Source: Agromyces cerinus subsp. cerinus
GTDB lineage: Bacteria; Actinomycetota; Actinomycetes; Actinomycetales; Microbacteriaceae
Reading direction: 5' to 3'
Assembly: GCF_900142065.1 (NCBI RefSeq)
Contig: NZ_FSRJ01000002.1
Span: forward strand, 496,001 to 560,000
DNA: 64,000 nucleotides
Under the pieces are notes generated by a model. It made no database searches. It saw only the letters and a list, made by a program, of their open reading frames with translations, and had not been told where the DNA came from. A program made the position numbers and the translations under genes. Every line of letters starts with the position of its first letter. Within the stretch, counting starts at the first letter, position 1. This document shows, one piece after another, positions 35,898 to 43,658 of the stretch.

Positions 35898-37022
35898 TCA
35901 GGGGGATGCTGAGAACGTCGACGCGTACAACTCGCGCAGACCCGACATGCCGTCGGCAGTGAATGCCGCGCGCTGCCGTGCGGCTCCGGTGCCGTCGCGC
36001 AGGAGCCGTGCGACACCGTCGCGAGCGAGTTCGAGGTCTCCCGCCGCCTCGAGCGCGGGCTGCAGCACCCGGATGCATCGGTCCAGTGTCTCCGCGGCCG
36101 GCCGAAGCTCGACGAGCACCGGGTCGAGCACTTCGCCGCTCAGACCGAAGTGCGCGGAATGCATGAGCGAGGCGTTCAGGAGCTCCGGGTCGGGTGCCGC
36201 CTCGGGAGTGGGCTGCACCGACGCCGAGCGGCCGAGCGAGTCGTCGAGCACGCAGCTGACGAGGGCACGGAAGAGCGCGGTGAGCAGCACCGACGACCAC
36301 GCCTCGAGCTGTGCGTCCGCCACACGAACCTCGATCGTCGGCACGTGCGACGAGAGCCTCGCGTTCCACATGATGATCGCCTGGTCCTGCATGCCGCCGA
36401 TGCCGATGAGTCGTTCCAGACGACGGTCGTAGTCGGCGCCGTCACGGAACAGGGGCGGGCAGCCCGTCGTGGTCCAGCGTCGCTGGGAGACGTTGCGCCA
36501 GCTGTCGAAGCCCGTGTCGTGCCCGCGCCAGATCGGCGAGTTGCCGGTCAACGCCGAGAAGAGGGGCAGCCAGTTGCGCGTGACGTTGAGCGCGCGCACC
36601 CCGGCGTCGTGATCGACCACGCCGACGTGCACGTGCAGCCCCTGGATCTGGTGGTCGGCGATGACCCCGCCCATCTCGTCGACGATCCTGAGATACCGCG
36701 GCAGGTCGGTGACCGTCGGAAACCCGTGCGCATCGGGAGGTGCTCCCACGCTCGCGACGACGACGCCGAGTCGTCGGGCCTCCTCCGCGAGCTCGTGCCG
36801 GAAGCCGACGAGCGAGGCGAGCGCCGCCGCACTCGAGGTGAACACCGTGGAGGCGTGCTCGACCTGCGAGGCGAGGAACTCACGATGGGTGATCGGCGCC
36901 CAAGCGGGGCGGGCCGAGAGCGTCTCGAACGCACCGGCCGCGACATCCACCGGCTTCATCGTCACGGGATCGAGGAAGACGAACTCCTCCTCGATGCCGA
37001 ACGTCGTCGGTTCCGCGACCAT
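35898..37022 (-). CDS. YbdK-type carboxylate-amine ligase (GCS2 family)
   Basis: A 374-residue ATP-grasp-like ligase of the glutamate-cysteine ligase 2 family. Motifs are GIEEEFVFLDP at the N-terminus, QVEHASTVF, GLHVHVGVVD (metal/substrate His), and MWNARLSSHVPTIEVRVADAQ. YbdK has weak glutamate-cysteine ligase activity in E. coli; the true substrate in actinobacteria is not established, since these organisms generally make mycothiol rather than glutathione. Complete, single gene; the neighbour on the plus strand starts 157 bp away. Confidence 0.9.
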   Translation of the reverse strand: MVAEPTTFGIEEEFVFLDPVTMKPVDVAAGAFETLSARPAWAPITHREFLASQVEHASTVFTSSAAALASLVGFRHELAEEARRLGVVVASVGAPPDAHGFPTVTDLPRYLRIVDEMGGVIADHQIQGLHVHVGVVDHDAGVRALNVTRNWLPLFSALTGNSPIWRGHDTGFDSWRNVSQRRWTTTGCPPLFRDGADYDRRLERLIGIGGMQDQAIIMWNARLSSHVPTIEVRVADAQLEAWSSVLLTALFRALVSCVLDDSLGRSASVQPTPEAAPDPELLNASLMHSAHFGLSGEVLDPVLVELRPAAETLDRCIRVLQPALEAAGDLELARDGVARLLRDGTGAARQRAAFTADGMSGLRELYASTFSASP

Positions 37023-37179
37023 GAGCCTCCCCCGAGTGCTGATGGAACTCTCCTCATCGCGGGGATCGGTGTCAACCCCCGTGAATGCGGGGTGACGAAT
37101 CGTGTCGAAATTCCGGGCGCAGCCTCGACATACTGATGGGAGCGCGGTTCAGCCTCCCCAGATCGAAGGAGCGATTCCG

Positions 37180-37554
37180 ATGAAGTACCTGATCCAGATC
37201 TACAGCAACCCCGAGTCGCGCGCCGTGTGGAGCGCCTTCACGCCCGAGGAGCAGGCCGAGGGCTACGAGTTCTACGAGGCCATCAGCACCGAGCTCGCCT
37301 CGACCGGCGAGTACATCGCGGCAGAGGCGCTCGCCGACATCTCGCTCGCCAAGCGGGTCACGAACGGCGACGACGGCACGGTCGCGAGCGACGGCCCCTT
37401 CGCCGAGACGAAGGAGCTGCTCGCCGGCTTCTACCTCGTCGATTGCGAGAGCGAGGCGCGTGCGGTGGAGATCGCGGGGCGGTTCCCCGAGGCGCAGTTC
37501 GGCCTCATCGAGGTGCGCCCGGTGCTCGAGATGGCGTCGGGCTCCGACGTCTGA
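37180..37554 (+). CDS. YCII/DGPF-domain protein
   Basis: A 124-residue YCII-family protein: MKYLIQIYSNPESRAVW, then GDDGTVASDGPFAETKELLAGFYLVDCES and RFPEAQFGLIEVRPVLEM. The DGPF motif is typical of the type that accompanies ECF sigma factors. Catalysis, if any, is unknown. GAAGGA precedes ATG 37180. The sigma-factor gene begins only six bases after its stop, a conserved pairing. Confidence 0.9.
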   Translation: MKYLIQIYSNPESRAVWSAFTPEEQAEGYEFYEAISTELASTGEYIAAEALADISLAKRVTNGDDGTVASDGPFAETKELLAGFYLVDCESEARAVEIAGRFPEAQFGLIEVRPVLEMASGSDV

Positions 37555-37560
37555 CGGACG

Positions 37561-38790
37561 ATGCCCGAATCCGACGCCGTTCGGGCACTGCGAGCCGCCG
37601 CACCGTCGGCGCTCGCAGTGCTCGTGCGGCGCTACGGCGACTTCGCCGCGTGCGAGGACGCCATGCAGGAGGCCCTCATCGCCGCCGCCGAGCAGTGGCC
37701 GACGAGCGGGGTGCCCGACAGCCCGCGGGCCTGGCTCGTGCGCGTGGCGTCACGCCGGCACATCGACGACGTGCGGTCGGATGTCGCGCGCCGACGCCGT
37801 GAGTCCCGAGCCGTCGAGCTCGAACCCGAGCACGCGCAGGTGCCGGCCGTCGACGACACGCTGACGCTGTTCCTGCTCTGCTGCCACCCCGCCCTCGGTC
37901 GACCCGCGCAGCTCGCGCTCACCCTTCGGGCCGTCGGCGGGCTCACGACCGCCGAGATCAGCCGGGCGCTCCTCCTGCCCGAACCGACCGTGGCGCAGCG
38001 CATCTCGCGGGCGAAGGCGCGCATCAAGGCCAGCGGCGAAGGATTCCGCATGCCGCGGCCGGAGGAGACCGCGGCGCGGCTCGCCGCCCTCCGCCAGGTG
38101 CTGTACCTCGTCTTCACCGAGGGCCACACGGCGAGCTCCGGCGACGAGCTCGCGCGCGTCGACCTCTCGGCCGAGGCCATCCGGCTCGCCCGGCAACTGC
38201 GCGAGGCCGACGCGGATGCTTCGGGGGAGACGACCGGGCTCCTCGCCCTCATGCTCCTCACCGACGCCCGCCGGGCCGCGCGGGCCGACGCGTCAGGCGC
38301 CCTCGTGCCGCTCGACGAGCAGGATCGCTCCAGATGGGACGCGGCCATGATCGGCGAGGGCGTCGCCCTCGTGGCCGAGGTGCTCGACCGCGCTCCGATC
38401 GGCCCGTACCAACTGCAGGCCGCGATCGCCGCCGTGCACGATGAGGCGCCCTCGACCGAGGAGACCGATTGGATCGAGATCCTCGGCCTCTACGACCTGC
38501 TCGGGCGGCTCGCTCCCGGGCCGATGGTCGCGCTCGGCCGCGTCGTCGCGCTCGCCATGGTCGAGGGGCCGCAGGCGGGGCTCGCGGCCCTCGAGGCATC
38601 CGAGTCGGCGGCCGGTGGCGCGCTCGCCGAGCACCACCGCACGTGGGCGGTGCGCGGCCACCTGCTCGAGCGGGTGGGGGCGACGGATGCCGCGTCGCTC
38701 GCGTACACCGAGGCGGCACGCCGCACACTCAACGGCCCCGAGCAGCGCTACCTCGCGGTGAAGGCCGAACGGCTCCGGGCCGGGCGATGA
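37561..38790 (+). CDS. ECF sigma factor with long C-terminal extension (ECF42-like)
   Basis: A 409-residue RNA polymerase sigma factor. Region 2 spans VLVRRYGDFAACEDAMQEALIAAAEQW and SPRAWLVRVASRRHIDDVRSD; region 4 is LALTLRAVGGLTTAEISRALLLPEPTVAQRISRAK. A long TPR-like helical extension follows (about residues 170-409), containing VLYLVFTEGHTASSGDEL, GPYQLQAAIAAVHDEA and TDWIEILGLYDLLGRLAPGPMVALGRVVA. That extension and the YCII partner define the COG4941/ECF42 group. No anti-sigma gene is present; regulation is thought to act through the extension. Confidence 0.93.
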   Translation: MPESDAVRALRAAAPSALAVLVRRYGDFAACEDAMQEALIAAAEQWPTSGVPDSPRAWLVRVASRRHIDDVRSDVARRRRESRAVELEPEHAQVPAVDDTLTLFLLCCHPALGRPAQLALTLRAVGGLTTAEISRALLLPEPTVAQRISRAKARIKASGEGFRMPRPEETAARLAALRQVLYLVFTEGHTASSGDELARVDLSAEAIRLARQLREADADASGETTGLLALMLLTDARRAARADASGALVPLDEQDRSRWDAAMIGEGVALVAEVLDRAPIGPYQLQAAIAAVHDEAPSTEETDWIEILGLYDLLGRLAPGPMVALGRVVALAMVEGPQAGLAALEASESAAGGALAEHHRTWAVRGHLLERVGATDAASLAYTEAARRTLNGPEQRYLAVKAERLRAGR

Positions 38791-38829
38791 CCTGAGCCCG
38801 GCCGCTCAGCCCGGCCGCTGAACCGGGCA

Positions 38830-38849
38830 GCTGAACGCGGGTGTTCAGC
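38830..38849. terminator. Bidirectional terminator hairpin
   Basis: GCTGAAC-N6-GTTCAGC, between the sigma-factor stop and the stop of the convergent TM2 gene, with further GC-rich repeats (GCCCGGCCGCT twice) just upstream. Confidence 0.5.
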
Positions 38850-39693
38850 GCACGAACAGGCTCACGACGCCCGACGTGATGCTCGTGAGCACTGAGAGGC
38901 CCACGAGGCAACCCGTCACGATCCAGGCGATGCGCTTGTGCTGGTCGTATCCCTCGAGCGTGCGCCCGTCGCGGTCGCGCTGCGAGCCGGTGAGCACGAG
39001 CACGAGGTCGACGAGCACCCAGACGCCGAGGCCGCCCAGCGTCAGGAGCTTCGCGATCGCCGTGCCGACCTTGCCGAGGTAGAAGCGATCGGCGCCCCAG
39101 AATCCGAGCAGCATCGCGAACAGCCAGGTCGCGACGAAGGTGCGACCGGTGGTGCGGTAGGGCTCGTAGGAGAACTGCGGGCCGACCGGGGCGGCCGTGC
39201 CGTATGCGGGCGGCAACGGAGCGGTCGTCTGCTCCTCGAGGGAATACCCCGGAGGGGCGGGCAGCGTGTACGACGGGAACTCCGAAGCGGCGGGCGGGGC
39301 CGGGAAGGGGGCCGGCGCGCCGAGCGTAGGCGCCACGGGTGCGGGAGGAGCGGGAGGCACCGGCTGGGCCGGGGCCGCTCCGGCGGCGGGCGGCCACGGG
39401 GCAGCCGACCCTGCGGGCCGCGCCGTCGTCGACTCGTCGATGCCGTCGAACGCGGGAGCGGCGCCGAACGCGGGGGTCGGCGGGCCGGCCGGCGCCGGCG
39501 GCGTCGCGGTCATCGGAGCCCCGGTCGGCGCAGGCGGTGCGGGAGTCGGGCCCGGCGTCGTGGCCGCGGGCAGCGGGTTTGGTGCGGCATCGGCCGGCCT
39601 CGCGGCGGTGTGCGGAGTCCAGGCGGTGCCGTCCCAGTAGCGCAGCAGCGCGGCATCCGATTCGTCGTCGTACCAGCCGGCCTCAAGCGACAC
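38845..39693 (-). CDS. DUF2510 and TM2 domain membrane protein
   Basis: A 282-residue protein. The N-terminus is a DUF2510 domain (AGWYDDESDAALLRYWDGTAWTPHT), followed by a Pro/Ala-rich linker of about 120 residues. The C-terminal TM2 domain has two membrane helices (FVATWLFAMLLGFWGADRFYLGK and GGLGVWVLVDLVLVL), plus a third near the end. The GTG start is preceded by GAGAGGAG and overlaps the TauE/SafE stop by 11 bases. Common in actinobacteria; function unknown. Confidence 0.87.
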   Translation of the reverse strand: MSLEAGWYDDESDAALLRYWDGTAWTPHTAARPADAAPNPLPAATTPGPTPAPPAPTGAPMTATPPAPAGPPTPAFGAAPAFDGIDESTTARPAGSAAPWPPAAGAAPAQPVPPAPPAPVAPTLGAPAPFPAPPAASEFPSYTLPAPPGYSLEEQTTAPLPPAYGTAAPVGPQFSYEPYRTTGRTFVATWLFAMLLGFWGADRFYLGKVGTAIAKLLTLGGLGVWVLVDLVLVLTGSQRDRDGRTLEGYDQHKRIAWIVTGCLVGLSVLTSITSGVVSLFVR

Positions 39694-40510
39694 GTTCGCT
39701 CCTCTCCTTCTTCTGCAGTCGAACGGCGCGCACCGAGAGCTGCACGGCGGCGATCACGACGAGGGTCGCGAACAGCCACGTCGAGACCTCGGGCGACATC
39801 AGGTGCGCCAAGGCGACCCCGCCGAACGAGGCCGCGGTCGCCGCGAGGCCGGCGATGACGCCCGCGCGGACGTCGACCACCCCGCCCCGGGCGTTCGTGA
39901 CGGTGCCGCTGATCGCGGTCGGGATCATCACGGCGAGCGACGTGCCCTTGGCGACGAGGTCGCTCATGCCGAAGAAGAGCATGAACGCCGGCACCATGAC
40001 GAGTCCGCCGCCGATGCCGAAGAGACCGGATGCCACGCCGATGACGAGCCCGAGCGCGACCATGCCGATGATCGTGAGCGCGTCGAGTTCGAGATGCGCT
40101 GCGGCGCGCTCGGGCACGAACACCAGCATGCGCACCGCGACCGCCACGAGGAGCGCGATGAACATCCAGCGCAGCCAGCCGAGGGGGAGACGCCGCAGCA
40201 GGCGGGCGCCGATCCACGAGCCGATGATGCCGCCGGCGGCGACGAACAGCGCGGGGATCACGGCGACCTCGCCGCTGATGAAGTACGCGATGGAGCCGAC
40301 GATCGCCGTCGGCACGATCGCCGCGAGCGAGGTGGCCGAGGCACGGCGCTGGTCCATGCCGGCGAAGGTCACGAACAGGGGCACCATGAGGATGCCGCCG
40401 CCGACGCCGAACGCGCCGGAGAGCAGCCCTCCGACCGCGCCGATGACGGCGAGGCGCGCCCAGCCGGCACGCCGATCGGTCTCGGCGGCAGACGAGTCGG
40501 CTGAAGTCAC
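39683..40510 (-). CDS. TauE/SafE-family permease
   Basis: A 275-residue membrane protein with about eight hydrophobic segments and the duplicated family motif: GAVGGLLSGAFGVGGGILMVPLF and GLVIGVASGLFGIGGGLVMVPAF. These permeases export sulfite, sulfoacetate or related anions; the substrate here is open. GTG 40510 follows a TACAGT -10-like element by six bases, so it is probably leaderless. It overlaps and is presumably coupled to the DUF2510/TM2 gene. Confidence 0.88.
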   Translation of the reverse strand: MTSADSSAAETDRRAGWARLAVIGAVGGLLSGAFGVGGGILMVPLFVTFAGMDQRRASATSLAAIVPTAIVGSIAYFISGEVAVIPALFVAAGGIIGSWIGARLLRRLPLGWLRWMFIALLVAVAVRMLVFVPERAAAHLELDALTIIGMVALGLVIGVASGLFGIGGGLVMVPAFMLFFGMSDLVAKGTSLAVMIPTAISGTVTNARGGVVDVRAGVIAGLAATAASFGGVALAHLMSPEVSTWLFATLVVIAAVQLSVRAVRLQKKERSERVA

Positions 40511-40559
40511 CCGCCTACTGTACTGGCGCGCGCGGCCGAGGGCCGGGAGTGTCGTGCGC

Positions 40560-41114
40560 CTACGCCGCCCGGTCGACCTGCGCGGTCGCGAGGGCGTGCT
40601 CCTGCGCGTGCTCGTGCTCTGCGACGACCGAGTCGATGGCGGCGGCGTGCGCCGCGGCATCCGCTGCTGCGACGGGGACCTGCTCGACCAGCGCCGCCGC
40701 GACGAGGCCCGCCCGTCGCACGCCGCGCGCGAACACGACGATCAGCACGCCGAGCACCGCGCCCGTCGTGTTCATCACGAGATCGCGGGGATCGGAGATG
40801 CGAGCGGGCTCGAGCACCTGGACGAGTTCGATGAAGACCGTGAAGCCGAAGCCCGCGGCCATGGCGAGGGGCCACCGGCGTCGGGGGGTCAGCAGCGCGG
40901 CCAGCACGCCCACCGGCAGGAAGATCGCCACGTTGAAGGCGATCTCGGCGAGGTACCCGGTCGTCCAGGTGACGGGAGCCGTCCACGCCTCCGGGTTCAG
41001 GATGCCGCCGTCGAGCTGATGCCCCTCCGTGCGCCACGGCGCCGGACCGATGGTGACCCACAGCACGACTGCCGCGTATGCAGCAGCGACGAGACCGAGG
41101 GGGCGGCGGTTCAT
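40560..41114 (-). CDS. VanZ-like membrane protein
   Basis: A 184-residue protein with four hydrophobic segments. VanZ-like motifs are LGLVAAAYAAVVLWVTIGPAPW, EIAFNVAIFLPVGVLAALL, GFGFTVFIELVQVLEPARISDPRDLVMNTTG. The C-terminal 45 residues form an Ala-rich tail with EHEHAQEH. VanZ itself gives low-level teicoplanin resistance; most homologues have no known role. ATG 41114 is preferred; a GTG five codons upstream is possible. Confidence 0.8.
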   Translation of the reverse strand: MNRRPLGLVAAAYAAVVLWVTIGPAPWRTEGHQLDGGILNPEAWTAPVTWTTGYLAEIAFNVAIFLPVGVLAALLTPRRRWPLAMAAGFGFTVFIELVQVLEPARISDPRDLVMNTTGAVLGVLIVVFARGVRRAGLVAAALVEQVPVAAADAAAHAAAIDSVVAEHEHAQEHALATAQVDRAA

Positions 41115-41477
41115 GCCCCGATTCTCCACCCATTCGATGCAAGTGCGCTGGCAACCTGCCGAATTCGTTCTGATCGCGACGAATTCCGACGAAGGTCTTC
41201 CCAGGTCACGATTCGGTCGCGTAGCGTGTGAAGCTGAACGTCACCCGATAGGGTATGTTCACTGATTCCTCCATCAAGCGGGCGCTCGCCCGTGCCTCCA
41301 CCTGATTGCCCGGAGGCGGACCGATCCGCGTGGCATGACCCGATACGAGACGGCGGATGCCTGAGCGCACTCCCGCCCCTCGCCCCCGCTCCGTCGGCAA
41401 CCCGCCGCGCGGGGCAGCGATCGACCGTCGATCGCATCGGGCCGCACCAGCAGCCCATAGGACAGAAGGACAGCAGT
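41115..41477 (+). promoter_or_regulatory. Long untranslated leader of the first cold-shock gene
   Basis: A 363-bp gap without a gene. TAGGGT at 41249-41254 is a plausible -10, which would give a leader of about 215 nt. A hairpin CGGGCG-CT-CGCCCG lies at 41279-41292, and CCTCC/GGAGG can pair a little further on. Long structured leaders are usual for cspA-type genes, where they act as RNA thermosensors. That role is inferred here. Confidence 0.5.
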
Positions 41478-41681
41478 ATGGCAACCGGAACCGTCAAGTG
41501 GTTCAACGCCGAAAAGGGCTTCGGCTTCATCGCTCCCGACGACGGCTCGGCCGACGTCTTCGCGCACTTCAGCGCCATCTCGGGCAACGGCTACCGTTCG
41601 CTCGAAGAGGGCCAGAAGGTCGAATTCGAGGTCGCACAGGGCCCGAAGGGTCTGCAGGCCGAGAACATCCGCGGCCTCTAG
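41478..41681 (+). CDS. cspA: Cold-shock protein, copy 1
   Basis: A 67-residue single cold-shock domain that binds single-stranded nucleic acid as an RNA chaperone. RNP1 is [12 protein letters not shown]2 is DVFAHFSAI, and the N-terminus [14 protein letters not shown] is standard. AGAAGGA lies at the correct distance from ATG 41478. Nearly identical in its first 50 codons to the second copy at 42109, which differs mainly in the C-terminal third. Confidence 0.95.
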   Translation: MATGTVKWFNAEKGFGFIAPDDGSADVFAHFSAISGNGYRSLEEGQKVEFEVAQGPKGLQAENIRGL

Positions 41682-41699
41682 GCCTCGGCAAGCACCACG

Positions 41700-41735
41700 T
41701 GAACGCCCCCGCAGCGCAGGCTGCGGGGGCGTTCA
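41700..41735 (+). terminator. Hairpin terminator of first cold-shock gene
   Basis: 16-base arms (41700-41715 and 41720-41735) around a GCAG loop, 18 bp after the stop codon. No gene follows closely, so it ends the cold-shock transcript. Confidence 0.8.
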
Positions 41736-42108
41736 TCATGTGCGAGGCCGGGCCATCCCGAAAGTTTCTCAGCGCTTGCACATGAGAAGCGACTAGAGTC
41801 GAAGTATCTGCAGTGGGTTCTCTCCCACATGACACGGCTGGGAAGCCGATGACCAGTCGGGACGAAGCAACATCTCTCACGCCGAAGCATTCGGTGCGAT
41901 GACGGCGACGAAGCCCCGCACCGGTTCCTCCCGCAGGTCACTGATCGCGGCGTCTCGCACGCCGGGCTGTTCGGCCGCGTACCCCGTGCGATTCGCTCGC
42001 ACCACCATGAACTTCCGGCGGCGGACGTCGCCGTCGGAACCCTGCACGACCTGAGGTCGTGCACGTCGCAGCCGCTTCGGCGGCTCGGCTTTACAGAAGG
42101 AAAAGAAT
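41736..42108 (+). promoter_or_regulatory. Gap and leader upstream of the second cold-shock gene
   Basis: A 373-bp stretch with no convincing plus-strand gene. TAGAGT at 41794-41799 could be a -10, with TTGCAC upstream but at too short a spacing. If used, the leader would be about 300 nt and is unlike that of copy 1. A minus-strand frame at 41877-42008 keeps G/C-rich third positions but has no ribosome site, so it is not called as a gene. Confidence 0.4.
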
Positions 42109-42315
42109 ATGGCTACCGGAACCGTCAAGTGGTTCAACGCCGACAAGGGCTTCGGCTTCATCGCTCCTGACGACGGCTCGGCCGACGTCTTCGCGCACTT
42201 CAGCGCGATCGCATCGGGCGGCTACCGCTCGCTCGAGGAGAACCAGAAGGTCGAATTCGAGACCGCCCGCGGCCCCAAGGGCCTGCAGGCTGAGAACATC
42301 ACGGTCATTTCGTAA
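42109..42315 (+). CDS. cspA: Cold-shock protein, copy 2
   Basis: A 68-residue cold-shock domain protein: [44 protein letters not shown]. Ribosome site AGAAGGAAAAG before ATG 42109. Differs from copy 1 in an inserted residue in the loop (IASGGYRS against ISGNGYRS) and in the tail. A tandem duplication with separately evolved leaders suggests different temperature or growth-phase control. Confidence 0.95.
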   Translation: MATGTVKWFNADKGFGFIAPDDGSADVFAHFSAIASGGYRSLEENQKVEFETARGPKGLQAENITVIS

Positions 42316-42375
42316 GTTCTCGCATCCCTTTCGATCGGGTGTCTGCGCGCTGAGCGCGCGGGCACCTGATCCACG

Positions 42376-42428
42376 AGCGGATGTCGCGGCAGCCGCCTCC
42401 TCGTGAGGCAGGCGCCGCGGCATCCGCT
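42376..42428 (+). terminator. Long stem-loop terminator of second cold-shock gene
   Basis: AGCGGATGTCGCGGC pairs with GCCGCGGCATCCGCT with one mismatch, and an inner GCCTC/GAGGC stem closes the apex. It begins 60 bp after the stop codon. Confidence 0.7.
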
Positions 42429-42466
42429 CTGTGCATTCCACTGGGCTTCTTCGAAGATTCGCTCTC

Positions 42467-42472
42467 TAGGCT
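42467..42472 (+). promoter_or_regulatory. -10 element for zinc-ribbon gene
   Basis: TAGGCT, 60 bp before the chosen ATG at 42532 and five bases before an in-frame ATG at 42478. Confidence 0.4.
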
Positions 42473-42531
42473 CGACCATGTCGAACCACCCCCGATCGAT
42501 CCCGGTCGGCCCCGAAGAAGGAGCCCCCCAC

Positions 42532-42861
42532 ATGCAGTGCCCCACCGACGGAACCGTGCTCGTGATGAGCGAACGCAGCGGCATCGAGATCGACTACTGC
42601 CCCACGTGTCGTGGTGTGTGGCTCGACCGGGGTGAGCTCGACAAGATCGTCGAGCGCGCAGCGCGCGAGTTCGCTGCGCCGGCCGCGAGCGCTCCTGCCG
42701 CCCCCGCGCCTCCGACTCAGCCGCAGCCGCCGGCCTACGGCCAGCCCTCGTACCAGCAGCCGTACGACAACCGCGGGTACGACCGCGGCTATGACAACCG
42801 CGGCCAGGGCGACTACCGCAAGAAGAAGAAGGAGAGCTGGCTCTCCGAGCTCTTCGACTGA
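42532..42861 (+). CDS. TFIIB-type zinc-ribbon protein
   Basis: A 109-residue protein. The N-terminal zinc ribbon MQCPTDGTVLVMSERSGIEI then DYCPTCRGVWLDRGELDKI supplies the metal-binding Cys residues. A Pro/Gln/Tyr-rich middle (QPPAYGQPSYQQPYDNRG) and a Lys-rich C-terminus ending ESWLSELFD follow. GAAGAAGGAG before ATG 42532 decides the start, although an upstream in-frame ATG at 42478 sits just after a -10 element. The role is unknown; nucleic-acid or protein binding is possible. Confidence 0.85.
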   Translation: MQCPTDGTVLVMSERSGIEIDYCPTCRGVWLDRGELDKIVERAAREFAAPAASAPAAPAPPTQPQPPAYGQPSYQQPYDNRGYDRGYDNRGQGDYRKKKKESWLSELFD

Positions 42862-42869
42862 TCCACCGC

Positions 42870-42900
42870 CGGCTCCGCCTCCCGAGTGGAGGCGGAGCCG
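42870..42900. terminator. Bidirectional terminator hairpin
   Basis: Perfect 13-base arms CGGCTCCGCCTCC and GGAGGCGGAGCCG with a five-base loop, between the zinc-ribbon gene and the convergent DJ-1/PfpI gene. Confidence 0.8.
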
Positions 42901-42907
42901 TTCGCGG

Positions 42908-43609
42908 TCAGGAGGCGAGCGCCTCGACGACCCGGCGCGCGACCGACGCGCTCGACTGCGGATTCTGGCCGGTGACCAGGTTGCCGTCGACGACCACATG
43001 GTCGCTCCACGGCCCGGCCGAGTCGATGAGGAGGCCGGCCTCGCGCAGTGCGGACTCGACCCACCACGGCGTGTTCTCGCCGGTGCCGCCGGTGCGCTCC
43101 TCTTCGTCGGTGAAGACGGTGAGCGTGCGACCGGCGAATGCGTTCGTGCCATCGGCGAGCTTCGCCGCGAGCAGGGCGGCGGGGCCGTGGCAGAACGGTG
43201 CGATGACCGCGCCGGCCTCGTTCGCCGCGATGAGCACCCGGCCGACGTTCGCGTCGAAGGCGAGGTCGGTCATCGGCCCGTGGCCGCCCGGCAGCACGAT
43301 CGCGGCGTAGTCGGCGGCGTCGACATCGGCGACGGGAACGGCCCCCGCGAGGTCGTCGGCGATCGCGTCGAGGTACTCGGCGAGCTCGCGCGCCTGCTCG
43401 TCGCCGCCTGCCTGCGACGGGTCGAGGCTTCCGGCGTCCACGGTCGGCGTCACGCCACCCGGCGTGGCGATCGTGACGGTGTGGCCGGCGGCCACGAGGT
43501 CGCGGTGCGCGGTCACGAGCTCTTCGGCCCAGAATCCGGTCGGATGCTCCGAGCCGTCCTTCATCGTGAGCGCGTTCGCGCCGGTGACGATCATCAGGAT
43601 GTTGCTCAT
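42908..43609 (-). CDS. DJ-1/PfpI family (Hsp31-like) protein
   Basis: A 233-residue class-I glutamine-amidotransferase-fold protein. C140 in APFCHGPAALL is the nucleophile; AAIVLPGGHGPMTDL and FWAEELVTAHRDL match Hsp31/HchA-type glyoxalase III or deglycase proteins. Last gene of a minus-strand set after the MFS permease and aldo-keto reductase, so it fits a reactive-aldehyde or electrophile response. Start ATG 43609, preceded by GAAGGG. Confidence 0.88.
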   Translation of the reverse strand: MSNILMIVTGANALTMKDGSEHPTGFWAEELVTAHRDLVAAGHTVTIATPGGVTPTVDAGSLDPSQAGGDEQARELAEYLDAIADDLAGAVPVADVDAADYAAIVLPGGHGPMTDLAFDANVGRVLIAANEAGAVIAPFCHGPAALLAAKLADGTNAFAGRTLTVFTDEEERTGGTGENTPWWVESALREAGLLIDSAGPWSDHVVVDGNLVTGQNPQSSASVARRVVEALAS

Positions 43610-43658
43610 TCGTGGTTCCCTTCGTTGGCTGGTGCGGGGTCGCTGGGGTGCTCGGTGC

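Noticed and set aside
41776-41799. TTGCAC and TAGAGT as a consensus promoter for the second cold-shock gene
   Set aside because: The spacer is only 12 bases, too short for a standard -35/-10 pair; the -10 alone is kept as tentative.
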